Of a stretch of 64,000 bases of DNA, positions 1-10,330 are shown one piece after another (the stretch's first letter is position 1; every line of letters begins with the position of its first letter). A model generated the notes under the pieces. That model was not told where the DNA came from, ran no database searches, and saw only the letters and a list, made by a program, of their open reading frames with translations. The stretch is taken from the NCBI GenBank assembly GCA_004565275.1, contig SDOX01000175.1, forward strand, positions 97,899 to 161,898, written 5' to 3'. The DNA comes from Nannochloropsis salina CCMP1776. Lineage: Eukaryota > Sar > Eustigmatophyceae > Eustigmatales > Monodopsidaceae. The translations under genes and the position numbers were made by a program.

Positions 1-890
1 GGGCGGACGAAGCGGCTAGGGTCGAAGGAGAGGGAAGAGGACAGTGACGCTGGGTAAAGGAGGAGGAGTCTGGAAGAAGTGGAAGGCAGATTACGGGAGG
101 AACATGGAGAAGCTCTTTGAGGGTGGCGAATGTTGCGAGAAGGTGCTGAGGAGAGGATGGAGGACGGAAAGAGGAGGAAACCTTGGGTGCCACTTGAGAG
201 AAGGGAGAGGAGGAGAATGACAAGGGGAAAAAAAACTTGTATTCTTCGAGGATGGTGGAACTGATGTAGTTGATCCATCACGGGAGTTGACGTCCTCAGT
301 CGGAGCAGGAGAGTGCTATCAGGAAATTGCTGGGATATAGACGGGGCTGTAAAGGGGAGGAGGTTGCCAACTCGAAGACCTCGAGCCTGCGGGTGGACAA
401 ACGGGAGCAAAGGGAGAGAAACGGGATGGGTGAGATAAGTTACAACCATCCACAACCCGTCCTCCTTCACGCATGTCCACGTGCGATCAGAACCTACCCT
501 TCAACTCTTGGTTCGGGCCAAGGTGGGTACGTAGTTGACCTCAAGGGGGGGCTCGAGGCCTCATCCTCCCGGGCCGAGGTCGACCCCGCGAGAGCCACAC
601 ATCGCCCCCATCGCCTGTGACCGGCGCGCGGTGGACGGAGGCAGAAGGTCAGACGTGTGGGATGCGTTGCAGGACCGAGTGGCCTGGGTTTGAAGGCCTG
701 TGACTGGTTGTAGCTTGGTGGCTGTGGGCCGTTTGGGTGTAAATTCGTGTTCCAACTTGTGCTGAGAAACTCACTTCCTAATCCAAGGGTAGAGCAGATC
801 AAGGCGAGAGAAACTCTCCATCATCTCATCTGGCTTGTGCACCCTCTCTTTTCTATTTTCATCGCAGGAGTATCTGTCAAGCCTACTATC
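1..890. other. Purine-rich region upstream of the uS2 gene
   Basis: No recognisable complete gene. The first frame of the + strand is open from base 1 and reads GRTKRLGSKEREEDSDAG before a stop at 55-57. This charged string could be the tail of a gene entering from the left, but it is too short to identify. Bases 60-430 are strongly purine-rich on the + strand. The last ~100 bases contain a pyrimidine stretch followed by a CAG about 20 bases before the uS2 ATG, which may mark a 5' UTR intron acceptor. Confidence 0.4.
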
Positions 891-2012
891 ATGACTCAAA
901 TCGACGTACCCAAGGCGCTGCAGCCGACGTAAGTGCTCGTAAAATTGACACTCTCCTTGTCTCTGTCCAGCAGCCTCCTCTCCGCCTCCCTTCCCAGCCG
1001 CGTAACAAGCAGACCCAACCCGGGTGCTTTTGATGCACGGAAAGGCGATCACAGTGACACACGTTCTGTATTCCATGGTGCCTTCTTACTTCCCGATTTC
1101 GTGCCACCTCCACGGGGCTCACCACGCTAACTCTGATCTCCAATCCCTCCTCCTCCCCCATCCGCCCTTCTTTCCCCCCTCCTCAGCGACCAAGACATCC
1201 ACAAGCTTGTGTTCGCGTCCGTGCACATCGGGACCAAGAACTCGGACAAGCTCATGGAGCCTTACATCTGGCGCCGTCGCAGCGACAACACGTACGTCCT
1301 GAACTTGGGCAAGACATGGGAGAAGCTCATATTGGCTGCCAGGGTCATCGTAGCCGTCGAGAACCCGAAGGACGTCATCGCCATCTCCGCCCGCCCTTAC
1401 GGCCAACGAGCCGTCTTGAAATTCGCCCAGTACACTGGCGCTCAATCGATTGCCGGTCGTTTCACTCCCGGCACGTTTACGAATCAGATCACCAAGCAAT
1501 TCCGGGAGCCTCGCCTGCTGCTGGTCACAGATCCTCGCACGGACTCCCAGGCTGTGCATGAGGCATCCTACGTGAACGTGCCTGTCATTGCATTCGCCGA
1601 CTCGGACTCGCCTTTGCAGTATGTGGACATCGCCATCCCCGCCAACAACAAGGGACGGCTCTCCATCGGTTTGCTATACTGGCTCCTGGCGCGGGAGGTC
1701 CTGCGGCTCCGCGGGACCATCAGCCGCGTGGACGAGTGGGACGTGCCTGTCGATCTCTTCTTCTACCGCGAGCCCGATGAGATCGAGAAGGAGGAGGAGA
1801 AGCCGGCCACCTTCGCCGCGGAGGCGGAAATTGCGGAACCTGCGCCCATCGCCCCTGGCATCGAGGACTTTGGGGCGGGAGGCATGGCCGGCGTGGTCCC
1901 TGCGTACGGGGAGCCGGTCTCGGCATCTTGGGATGGAGCGGGGGCGGCGCCTGTGGACCCGGCGGGCGCGTCGTGGGACCAGCCTGCGGACACGGCGGGA
2001 TGGACAAACTAG
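891..2012 (+). CDS. RPSA: 40S ribosomal protein SA (uS2)
   Basis: Structural protein of the small cytosolic ribosomal subunit, needed for late 18S rRNA processing. Two exons, 891-928 and 1187-2012. The donor GTAAGT follows the codons for [12 protein letters not shown], and the CAG acceptor at 1184-1186 restores the frame ([16 protein letters not shown]). The predicted product has 286 residues, close to the usual ~295. The uS2 core is clear: [46 protein letters not shown] and the IPANNKG stretch. The C-terminus keeps acidic residues and repeated Trp-containing motifs (SWDGAG, SWDQPAD, GWTN) like the tail repeats of animal and plant SA. The ATG is chosen because it begins the short conserved first exon. 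Identification is secure by family. Confidence 0.96.
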
Positions 2013-3609
2013 ACTGGGGGAGGAGAAGGGAAGGAGGGAAGCACAGTGGTTTAAGCGGTGCGCGAGAGCTTTCTGCGGGGGAGGGAGGGTGAGGATGAGG
2101 GTGGGGTGATTTCGATGGTCGAAGGGTCAGCAGAGAAGGAGCCGTCCGGTGGGAGGAGAGAATGGCGGGCGGGGGCGTGGAGAGTGTTCTTCCTCAGCGG
2201 ACGCGCCGACATCGACGCGGAGACCCCATGAAGAAACCCTGGCAGTGACGATCACGTCTGCAGTTGTTCGATTCCCCTCTACTGCTTTCGATTGTCGTTA
2301 TCCCTTGCGCGGGCGGTTGATTTTTTTTAAGATCTCGCATCTTTTCGTACTTTCCCCAAGTGCTACCATCCTGGTGTTGACCATGGCTAGGAAGGGGCTT
2401 CGCGCCTCGAGGCGACAAAGATAGTCTAGGAAGACAGACCGCATTGTCGAAGACTTTTCTCGTTCCCGACTCGAGTATCTGTTACGGTGCCGCCAGACCA
2501 TAAGGTGGGTAAGAAATTTCTTCCTAATGCCGACGCCCTTTCAAGTGGAGACAAGCACGCCTGTAAGGCCAAACAAATCGAGCACCTACGTCCCGGTCGT
2601 AGTCTATATCTCAAGACTGACTTCAAGCTTATTCTTTTTTTGTGTTCGCATTACTATGCATGGTCCGCCCGACGAATCTTCGTTGCGTCCGAGTCCGTTC
2701 TCTTTCTCCTCCCGCCTTGTCTTCCACTCACCCCCTCTTCACTTCCCTCTCCGCCATCCACCTCCCCTCTTCCCCTTCTATTGAGTCACAGGCCCCAAGC
2801 ACCTTACACCCCTTTTCTCATCAAATGATCACGCCCCACCCGTCTGCATTTCCTACCCCGGCAGGCTAGCAGATCGTCACCCATTCCTCGCGTGTGTCTG
2901 TCGAGCAATCCTTCTTCCGTAGCTCTCTCCTTTCCCCGTTTTTCTGGATCCCTCCGCCTCGACAGCGTCCGATAAGAGTCACACGCCTTCCCTCTGTGTC
3001 CTCGTTTTCTCACTCTATGATTCGCGTCGTCCTCCATGCATATGCTGCAGCCAAAGATGCAGCAGCTTCATACTTGCGAGTATTCCATAAAACTCATATA
3101 GCTCGGCGACTGCGTCTCTACGCCACCCTATCCCTCCCGGGCTCGATGGAGTCAACAGTATTTTGATGGGGGGGGGAAAATCCCCTGCCAAGGCCGTCCC
3201 GTACTCCTTGCAATGTGCTCCTCACACATAGATGTCCCTTTTGCAACCGTTGCGATGCAGTACTCCATGCATTATCATGTATGCACCAGGCTACATATGA
3301 TCAGCCTATCATGCGCACTCGTACAAGCTGCGTATACGCACCAATATTCTCACCAATATTCTCCACGCCAACCTCCGGCGGACAACCATTTCCAGCCACG
3401 TATGGTGCATCCCCTCTTTTAATCGCTCCCGTTCTTTCTCCTCTTCGTATTGCTCCCCATTCCGTCTATCTTCTGTACATCGTGAGTTACTGTCTTCTCG
3501 CTTGCCGGTGCGGCGTGCCCAAGGACATCCTTCTATATCCCGCTAGTTTGCATGTAAGCCTCCTCCATCGCTCTGTTCCGCTCCCGTGCCATTCCGGTCC
3601 AATCCATCA
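2013..3609. other. Intergenic, no gene seen
   Basis: This is the region between the 3' ends of uS2 (+) and SmG (-). It holds the two terminators and pyrimidine-rich stretches around 2690-2830. Open frames here are short and match no family I know. A perfect 12-base tandem duplication (CACCAATATTCT twice) lies at 3339-3362. A run of nine G at about 3168 is the only other simple tract. Confidence 0.5.
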
Positions 3610-4046
3610 CTATAGCTTCTCCAAGCACTCGAATTGCACCACTGAGTTCCCCCGAATCACCACAAGCCCGATATCATTCTTATCTGGCGCCCCGTCGTCC
3701 ACCGTCTCATCTAGCACAATATTCATGAACTGATCGAACCCACGCAGCACGCCTGTCACCTGCCAAAGAGGAAGAAAAAGGCCGGTAGCAGCTCGTGACC
3801 GTTAGCTTACTTCCTCAATAACATGTGTCATTTACATCTCAAAGTGCATCAGTGGCGGCCCACGAGCCCCGAATCATGGTCCACCCGAACGCATGGCCTA
3901 GGCATTCCATTCCATAATTTCTGTCGCCCCACAAAAAGCCAGCCCTGTCCCCGTCCATTTTATCGTACCTTGCGATTTCCATTTAACTTGAAAGCTAGCT
4001 TCTTATCCAAGTATTTCTTAAGGTCCGGGCCGCCCGTTTTGCTCAT
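3610..4046 (-). CDS. SNRPG: Small nuclear ribonucleoprotein G (SmG)
   Basis: Component of the heptameric Sm ring on U1, U2, U4 and U5 snRNAs. Two exons on the minus strand, 4046-3969 and 3759-3610, separated by a 209-base GTACGA...CAG intron. The product has 75 residues, the normal size for SmG. Exon 1 starts MSKTGGPDLKKYLDKKLAF and ends NGNRK. Exon 2 gives VTGVLRGFDQFMNIVLDE and then GLVVIRGNSVVQFE. Sm1 (LNGNRKVTGVLRGFDQFMN) and Sm2 (IGLVVIRGNSVV) are both present, and the order and length distinguish SmG from LSm7. The gene is missed by simple frame calling because both exons are short. It faces EPL1 across a divergent spacer. Confidence 0.9.
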
Positions 4047-5906
4047 TTTCTTGCTTACGGTTCCGGAGGGTTCTTTAGGAGCAGATACGTCCGGTTGCTT
4101 TTGCTTCCTGCGCTAGAATGGAAGGAAGTTAAGGCACCTAATGACAGAGAAATAAGGTGAGGAAGACGGGCAAATGAGAGGCAATAGCCAAAGAGATGAG
4201 GATTGACAGGAGGAATCTGAAGCATGGAATCTGCCGCCTCCCATCGGAAGCCCCGACACAGGCGCTTCCAGCAACGAATCATTTCGATTTGGGATCAACA
4301 CAGCATCGAATGCCTTCCCAGCCCGTATTTACACGAGGTCTAGGTCCAATGCAATGTTGGTAGGTCATGCTTGCACTTCCCGTGTCCATTCGGTTCGAGA
4401 ACGCTTTGCAAGGGGAGGAGGATGATCCCTATTCGGTCTGGCAGAAGCGGAGACTCGTCGCAGCCGCCCGTTCGGACTCGCTTTCCTGACACGCAATGGC
4501 GGTCATTGGGCGCGGTGCACGCCCGCCACTCGTTGGAGCCACCGTAAAATATGACCAAAAGAGCATGGTAGAAAGAGACCGAACGCGATGGGACGAAATT
4601 CGCACATTCTGACATTCGTTTGTCTGCTCCGGTGTTTGACCAGAGAAATTTCACGCAGCCATGATGCGAGTCCAATAGTACTCAGAAGTCGCTCCAACCG
4701 CCCGCTCACCCGTCACCCGGGTCGTGGAAGTACACGTGGGAGATGGGCAACGTATCGCAGGGCGGAAGCCTGGATATAACCATACGTTCTCATGGACTCT
4801 CTCCTTGGCACAACTGTCTTGGAATGCAAACAGAGAGGCACATTCCATGCGCGGGGGAGAATAATACGAGATGCAAAGCGACAGCTTAGGGGCAGAGACT
4901 CTGAAGAGGATCGAGAAACAGCATTTTGGCGGAAACGAGAGGGAGAGAAGGCGGGAGCGGTGGAGCGACCGCCTCCCTCCTCATCACGAAGGGGGCCCTC
5001 TTTATAACCAAATCATACAAGGCGCTTTTGACCATAACTTTTGGTCGTTTCTCGTGATCACTCATGAAAACATGCAATTCGAATGATTGAAGCTCGATTT
5101 CTGTCCTGAAATGGTTTGGTAAGAAGACTCCTTGTCTAACAAAACCATAATGGCGTGAACGGAGAAGTCCCCCTTTCTTTGAACGCAAAGCGCACAAAGC
5201 ACGCACAGCGCCCGAGTCGTTCAATAATTTTCCAACCATGTTTGTAGAGTTTGTTTGCCCTGATATTGAGTGACCGTTGGCAGACAAAAATATATTTCCT
5301 TGTGTTAGATTGTTTGACTTGGAAATGGCATGATCCCTTGCGACCATCATCATCTTCGTCACTTGTCTTGAGAGAGAAGCATCCTGGAAAGAGTCATTTC
5401 GCTTCCACGTAAACGACACCAAGTCCTACACTCTGGTTGAGATAGATTCTAAAGCTCTTGACATGCATGTATGGGGTGCCAAGGCTGAACGACTGTCAGC
5501 GTCTGCGTTCTTTGTGCTTCATACCTCTTACATCCGGGTATCGCAGACTTCAAATGTTTTCTTCGAATGCCCTTTTGCAAAAAACAGTACGATAGAAACC
5601 TTAAATTCATGCGAACAATCTTGACAGGAGCCCCTTACACGTCATTATTGAGGAACTGACGAAGAATCGAACGAATAGGCTAATCCAAACCGACCTATTG
5701 TGGCCTTCGGGCCACTCCACCGCCGGGGCAAGGTCTTCGTTGTCAGAAGGCAGACTTCGCAAGCAGGAGTAGGAGTGTTATTCGTCTACCAACTTATATT
5801 TAAGTTTATTTACGAGAGGAAGGAAACAGGAACAAAGACAAAGGGCGGTCGCACATTTTTGGGAGCACATAAGTGTCAAGGCTAGCAGCGAAGTTGGTGG
5901 TGAAGC
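4047..5906. other. Divergent spacer between SmG and EPL1, no gene seen
   Basis: About 1.9 kb without a gene I can support. A 178-codon open frame on the minus strand (4886-5422) has no recognisable domain or biased composition, and I treat it as chance. The spacer should carry promoters for both flanking genes. No canonical TATA or other clear element was identified. Confidence 0.45.
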
Positions 5907-7853
5907 ATGAAGCGCGAAGTAAAAACCCGTACGGTTGACATTTGGAGAGCCCTTCCCGTCGTTCGCTCTCTTGAAGATACCGAATGTCGCGGAAGCAATG
6001 GAGGAGTGGGCGGTATGGAGGAGGACGATGAGAATGTCATGTCCCAACAAGCCCCTCCTACCCGTACAAGAGGACTTGAGCGATCGTCGAGCACCAGTGC
6101 AGTAAATTCTGGGACAGGAGGGAGCATGAGCAGCAGCAACTTGGATCAAGAGAAGGATAAAATCCTGACAAGTAAAATCCCTGAGATCAAGGCCAAGGAA
6201 ATTCCAGTCCCTCAAATTGAAACATCAGCAGACTACGACACTGTAGTGGCGGAGGCCTCTTTCAAGCTGCCCGATTCTTACATCCGCACGAAGAAGCTAC
6301 CACTTTTGCCACCGGGAGTAGAAATAGAGGGTCTCGAGTACAATTTGGAGCTGGAGGATGAGGAGTGGTTGAAGGGACACAAAATTATCGGGCCGAGGGG
6401 GGATATGGCCGGTGCGGCGGACGCGGACAAATTAGAGAAAATGATAGACGAGCTTGAGAAAGCCACAGGGGCCGGAGAAGCTATTACCCTGGTGGATGCT
6501 GAATCCGTGTTGGAAGCGCGTTTGGGTATGCAGCCGATTGGGTCGAACAAAACGGTTATCGCCGAGGTGTGGGCGTACTGGTCAGGAAAACGGGCACGAT
6601 TGAAAAAACCCTTACTTCGACGGTTTTGGCCCATCACGTCCATCAACGATAGCAACCCGCACCTAGTCTTTCGGCCCCGAGAAAAAGAGCGCTACAAACT
6701 GCGCAAACATCGAAAGAACGACGGAGAAGCCTATCGACGGTTGCAGCTCCTTCGCCGGGACTTCGGTCAGGTGGAGCAGTTGCTGAACATGGTCAGGCGG
6801 CGCGAGCAAATCAAGCTGGCCAGGTTGAAGCTGCAGGAGGAAATGTATCTTCAAACACTGGCCGAGATGTGCGGACAGGCGCGCAAGCCGAAGATTCCAA
6901 AGGAGGCGGTCTACGCCGGGAGCGGAGGAGGAGGGGAGTTGAAGTTGAAGATACGACTGCCCTCGATGGGTTTGGGCGAAGATGGCCGCCCTCGGAAGAA
7001 GCGACTACGGGACGAGATGGAGAGGATGGAGCCCGGTGGACGGCGGGGAGGGCCTCCGCAGGAGGCAAACCCCGAGCAGGAACGGCTACGGAGGGCGGTG
7101 GCCTGCGGCTTTCGAGAGAGAGAAGGGGCGCTGGCCACCCCGGACTACCTCCCGTCTTTCATGGAGGCGTTCGGGTTCCGGCACCACGGACAAGCGGTAC
7201 CGCCACCACCGCATGGCATATCCAGGTCCTGGTTGCCCTTCTCGGACGAGGCGTCGACTACCTATGGTTGGCGGGGCTTTAGGGAGGGCTCCGGCGGAAA
7301 GGTGGGCCACGTCCGGAGTGGCTTATTGACGGCACCGCGTTGTCCGCCCATTGACTACGACGGGGAGGATACGAGCATTCGGTACCGGTGTCGGGCCAGG
7401 GTGGGCCGGGGGGGTAGGATGGTCTTCGACCGTGTGCCCATCGCGCCCAGGCTGCCCGAGCCCTTGATGTTGATGGAGACAGGCAAGCCGGGAGAGGAAG
7501 TGGAGGAAGGCGGAGGGGAAAGTGGGAGGGATGCGGGCGTGGAGGAGCAAGAAAACGTGGCTCCCGAGCAATGTGCCCCTCGGGCACTGACGTCTTCCGT
7601 CTTGCTGAGCGCAGGCCTCGAGGTTCCCCAGCTGGACCGATACCCGGATGTGGACTTACTGGGAGGGTCTCTTTTCAAGTATCCCACACGCTTCCGGGAA
7701 ATTAGTCACCTGCTGGACGACACGGAGGAGGAGGTACTGGAGATCAACCCCGCGGCCCCCTCGGATCCTGATCCATTGCTTGTGATCCCCTCCAAGCCGG
7801 CGCCGCCTGAGACTGACGCGCTGGCTGTGTTGAGGTTTGCCTTGCCTGTCTAA
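5907..7853 (+). CDS. EPL1: Enhancer of Polycomb-like protein (NuA4/TIP60 subunit)
   Basis: Scaffold subunit of the NuA4-type histone acetyltransferase, where EPL1 links the catalytic MYST enzyme to the complex. A single 648-residue frame starting at ATG 5907. Residues ~100-160 hold the N-terminal EPL1 segment (SADYDTVVAEASFKLP, then LEYNLELEDEEWLKGH, corresponding to the conserved YDLDxxDExWL region). Residues ~219-320 hold the Epc core, with EVWAYWSGKRARLKKPLLR, RFWP, the basic PREKERYKLRKHRK and a helical RRDFGQVEQLLNMVRRREQ. The C-terminal half is proline/acid-rich and not conserved. A later in-frame ATG at 6016 is an alternative start, because the first ~36 residues are not conserved. Confidence 0.9.
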   Translation: MKREVKTRTVDIWRALPVVRSLEDTECRGSNGGVGGMEEDDENVMSQQAPPTRTRGLERSSSTSAVNSGTGGSMSSSNLDQEKDKILTSKIPEIKAKEIPVPQIETSADYDTVVAEASFKLPDSYIRTKKLPLLPPGVEIEGLEYNLELEDEEWLKGHKIIGPRGDMAGAADADKLEKMIDELEKATGAGEAITLVDAESVLEARLGMQPIGSNKTVIAEVWAYWSGKRARLKKPLLRRFWPITSINDSNPHLVFRPREKERYKLRKHRKNDGEAYRRLQLLRRDFGQVEQLLNMVRRREQIKLARLKLQEEMYLQTLAEMCGQARKPKIPKEAVYAGSGGGGELKLKIRLPSMGLGEDGRPRKKRLRDEMERMEPGGRRGGPPQEANPEQERLRRAVACGFREREGALATPDYLPSFMEAFGFRHHGQAVPPPPHGISRSWLPFSDEASTTYGWRGFREGSGGKVGHVRSGLLTAPRCPPIDYDGEDTSIRYRCRARVGRGGRMVFDRVPIAPRLPEPLMLMETGKPGEEVEEGGGESGRDAGVEEQENVAPEQCAPRALTSSVLLSAGLEVPQLDRYPDVDLLGGSLFKYPTRFREISHLLDDTEEEVLEINPAAPSDPDPLLVIPSKPAPPETDALAVLRFALPV

Positions 7854-8332
7854 GCGGATTGTTTTGAGGGAGAGGGGAGGGGGAAGGTTGGCAGGGAGAA
7901 TGGGGAAGGAAAGCGACTGATTAATGAGGAAGAGCAACGGCGTCAAAAGAAAATCAACGCGTAGCTCTGTATCCGGGTATGCGTGTTCTCCCCTATTTCC
8001 ATTAGCTGTGCTTTACGATACTCATTTATTACCAGGCTCCTGCTTTCGTCCCGCTTCGCGCGTGATCGCTGGTGGTGCCCCCCTCCAGCTCCTTCTCCCG
8101 AGGACGCTCCATCCCTCCGTCTTCTCAGGGTCGCGGCCCCTGCACTCTTCTACCATTTGAACAGGAGACACCTTCCCCGGCTGTCCAAGCCCCGACACCC
8201 TTACCAGCCGAATACATCTGATCTATGCACATGATTACTTTGATTGTACTCCTCTACTCCATGCTTCCCTTTCCCTTACTGCCCTACAGACTCTCCACCA
8301 CCACCTCCCTTCCCCCGTCCTTCCTCCCGCCC
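7854..8332. other. Convergent 3' region between EPL1 and UBC6
   Basis: Holds the 3' ends of two convergent genes. No open frame of interest. The pyrimidine-rich DNA at 8270-8330 lies immediately downstream of the UBC6 stop. Confidence 0.4.
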
Positions 8333-9499
8333 TCAGACGGACAGGCGGAGGAGCACGGCCAGCAGACCCAGGGCCACGCTCACCAAGAGCACAAGCACCG
8401 ACAAGCTCGTCTCCGCGTCCTCCTGCCTCAGCCTTCGTCTATGCCCCTCCCCATTCACGCTTCCACCTTCTCCTACCGCCCCCGCCCCCCCGTCCCCCTT
8501 CCGCCTCCTTTTCCCCCACCACCCCCAACAGCCCCCCAAGCACGCCCTTCCCCGCCGTCCCTTCCCCGCCCTCCCCCCGTGGCTCCCGTCCACCCTCCTC
8601 CTGTCTCCTTCTCCGCATCTCCTCCTCCTCCGCCACCACCTCGGGGAACATCTGCACGAAGAGAGGGCTGGTCAGGTTGAAGGCCATGCTGGACGCAGCC
8701 AGCTTCTTCTTCTGCCCCAGGGAGGTCTCGATGCTGCCCAAGGTCGGTGCCGAGTCGAGCATGAAGGCCTGGAGGCCCATCAGAATCGTGCTCACCGACC
8801 ACATGGGGTTCCAGGTCTCTGGGTGGAAGTCCGACCTGCGGGGGAGGGAGGGAGGGGGGGGGGGAGGAAGGGAGGGAGGAAGGCAGGGAGGAGACAATTA
8901 AGTGCACAACGACCAGGCGGGAGGCAAGGGATGTGAAGAAAGCGTGGTTTGCGAGGTGTTGCAAACTTGTGGACAAGGAAAATGACCGGTGGGAGGATTG
9001 CGACAGCAGGAAGCAGCAAAGCAGCGTGCCACTCACATGGACAGACATAAACGTGTACTAGGCTTGAAGCGCCCTGAGGGAGTCAGCATCATGATGGATG
9101 GCGGTTTTAGTGGGTATTCAGGAGGAAACTTAAGTTTGCCATGGTAGTAGCCGCCTTCGTACGGGCTTCCCTTGGCGCCTTTTAACACGTAGTGCCATAC
9201 GAGGATGTTACTGGGGGGGTTGGGGGGCGTAGTTTGGTGTGAAACAAAGGTTCAATACGTCTACATTAGAGGCGGTAGACCTTCGAGGCCAGGTGATGCG
9301 ATACATTGTAAATCTAAATGTCTTCCGCTGCATTGACACGCTCTTCACCACAATGTTTTAAATGCCTTCAACCTGTCTGAGGATCCTGTGTGCAGCCATC
9401 CTACCTTTCCAGAGGACGTGCCGTGATATTTTCGACGGGGTCCCGCTGCAAAGCAATGAGCTCCTTCCGCAAACGCTTGGCGGACAAGGTTGTTGCCAT
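8333..9499 (-). CDS. UBE2J2: Tail-anchored ubiquitin-conjugating enzyme E2 (UBC6/UBE2J2 type)
   Basis: ER-membrane E2 that works in ER-associated degradation. Exons on the minus strand: 9499-9405 ([20 protein letters not shown]), 9210-9037 ([20 protein letters not shown] ... [12 protein letters not shown]), 8835 onward ([18 protein letters not shown] ... [13 protein letters not shown] ... FPEVV) and a last exon ending at 8333. The first two junctions keep frame exactly (AG|T and AT|G). The catalytic Cys lies in TRLCLSM, directly before the DFHPETWNP signature unique to this E2 class. The last exon encodes a single hydrophobic helix ([20 protein letters not shown]) ending RLSV-stop, the tail anchor. 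The donor of the last intron, in the glutamate/arginine-rich linker near 8600, is not certain; the acceptor is probably the CAG before GAGGACGCG at about 8425. Confidence 0.9.
8841..8893. repeat. GGGA/GGGGGG simple repeat inside a UBC6 intron
   Basis: Short microsatellite of GGGA units with a run of ten or more G. It forms the polypyrimidine tract before the CAG acceptor of the third UBC6 exon when read on the minus strand. Confidence 0.7.
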
Positions 9500-10330
9500 G
9501 ACTTTCAAGCCTGTGTACATATTTTTATGTCCACGCAAGCATTCGTGGTATGGGATTTATTAGGAATGATGGAGTCCAGCCATGAAATTCTCGGCGCGGG
9601 TTGCTTCGAACAAGCAGTGACGGCTCTCCCCTCGTTTTAGACGTGCAAGGGCTCCAGTGGAGCTTCGATAGGACCGCCATCGGCCCAGAGCACGATTATA
9701 CGCGTCAGAGAGAAATGAAGCTTGATGGGGGTGTGCTGTCGTGCCAATAGAGAGGCAGGGCTTGGGCGCAGATGGAGCCGGGCGTGAAGGTTGCCGGGTA
9801 TTCTATATATGCTTCAAACCCCGCGTATCTGATCGACACCTCACGAGCTTTGTCTTTCATTGGGGGGCGTCAGCCATGAGCTTGTCATCGTCACATTATA
9901 GCATCCTTTATTTGTTCAGGATTGCAAGCATACTTTAAAAAAGATGACGCTCGTCGTTCTTGATGAGTCTTCGTGAGGCCCGGATCCATCACCCCGCAAA
10001 CGCAATGCTGTAGGGGTTTGTATGTTTAATTTAAGTCATTTTAACAATTTCATAAATTTATTCTCGATTCAAGGTGTATGTAAGGACCATATCTGGTGTA
10101 GGCAAGTCTAGTGGCAACGGGACACACACAGGCTTGGCCATGAGAGTTCATGTGTGCTTACGAAGTATAGTCTCGTTTTTGCGATTTCCCTTTCTTTTCA
10201 ACGAGTGCCAAGAATTTGCCAGTCAGGCAGACAAGTATGATTCTGACATGGCATTGTCTCGATGTGTTTTCTTTTTCTTTTCCGAAATGCGTCACAGCAC
10301 ACGCTTCACAAGCATCCTCGACATCTTTCT
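9500..10330. other. Spacer between UBC6 and the EsV-1-7 gene, no gene seen
   Basis: AT-richer than its surroundings. Contains the UBC6 promoter side and the 3' side of the EsV-1-7 gene. Open frames up to ~110 codons are present but none resembles a known protein. Confidence 0.4.

Noticed and set aside
3610-4046. LSm7 as an alternative to SmG
   Set aside because: LSm7 is longer and has a different Sm2. The GVLRGFDQFMN and VIRGNS pattern with a 75-residue length fits SmG.
4886-5422. 178-codon minus-strand frame in the SmG/EPL1 spacer
   Set aside because: No recognisable domain, no splice context and ordinary amino-acid composition. A frame this long can occur by chance in 1.9 kb of spacer.
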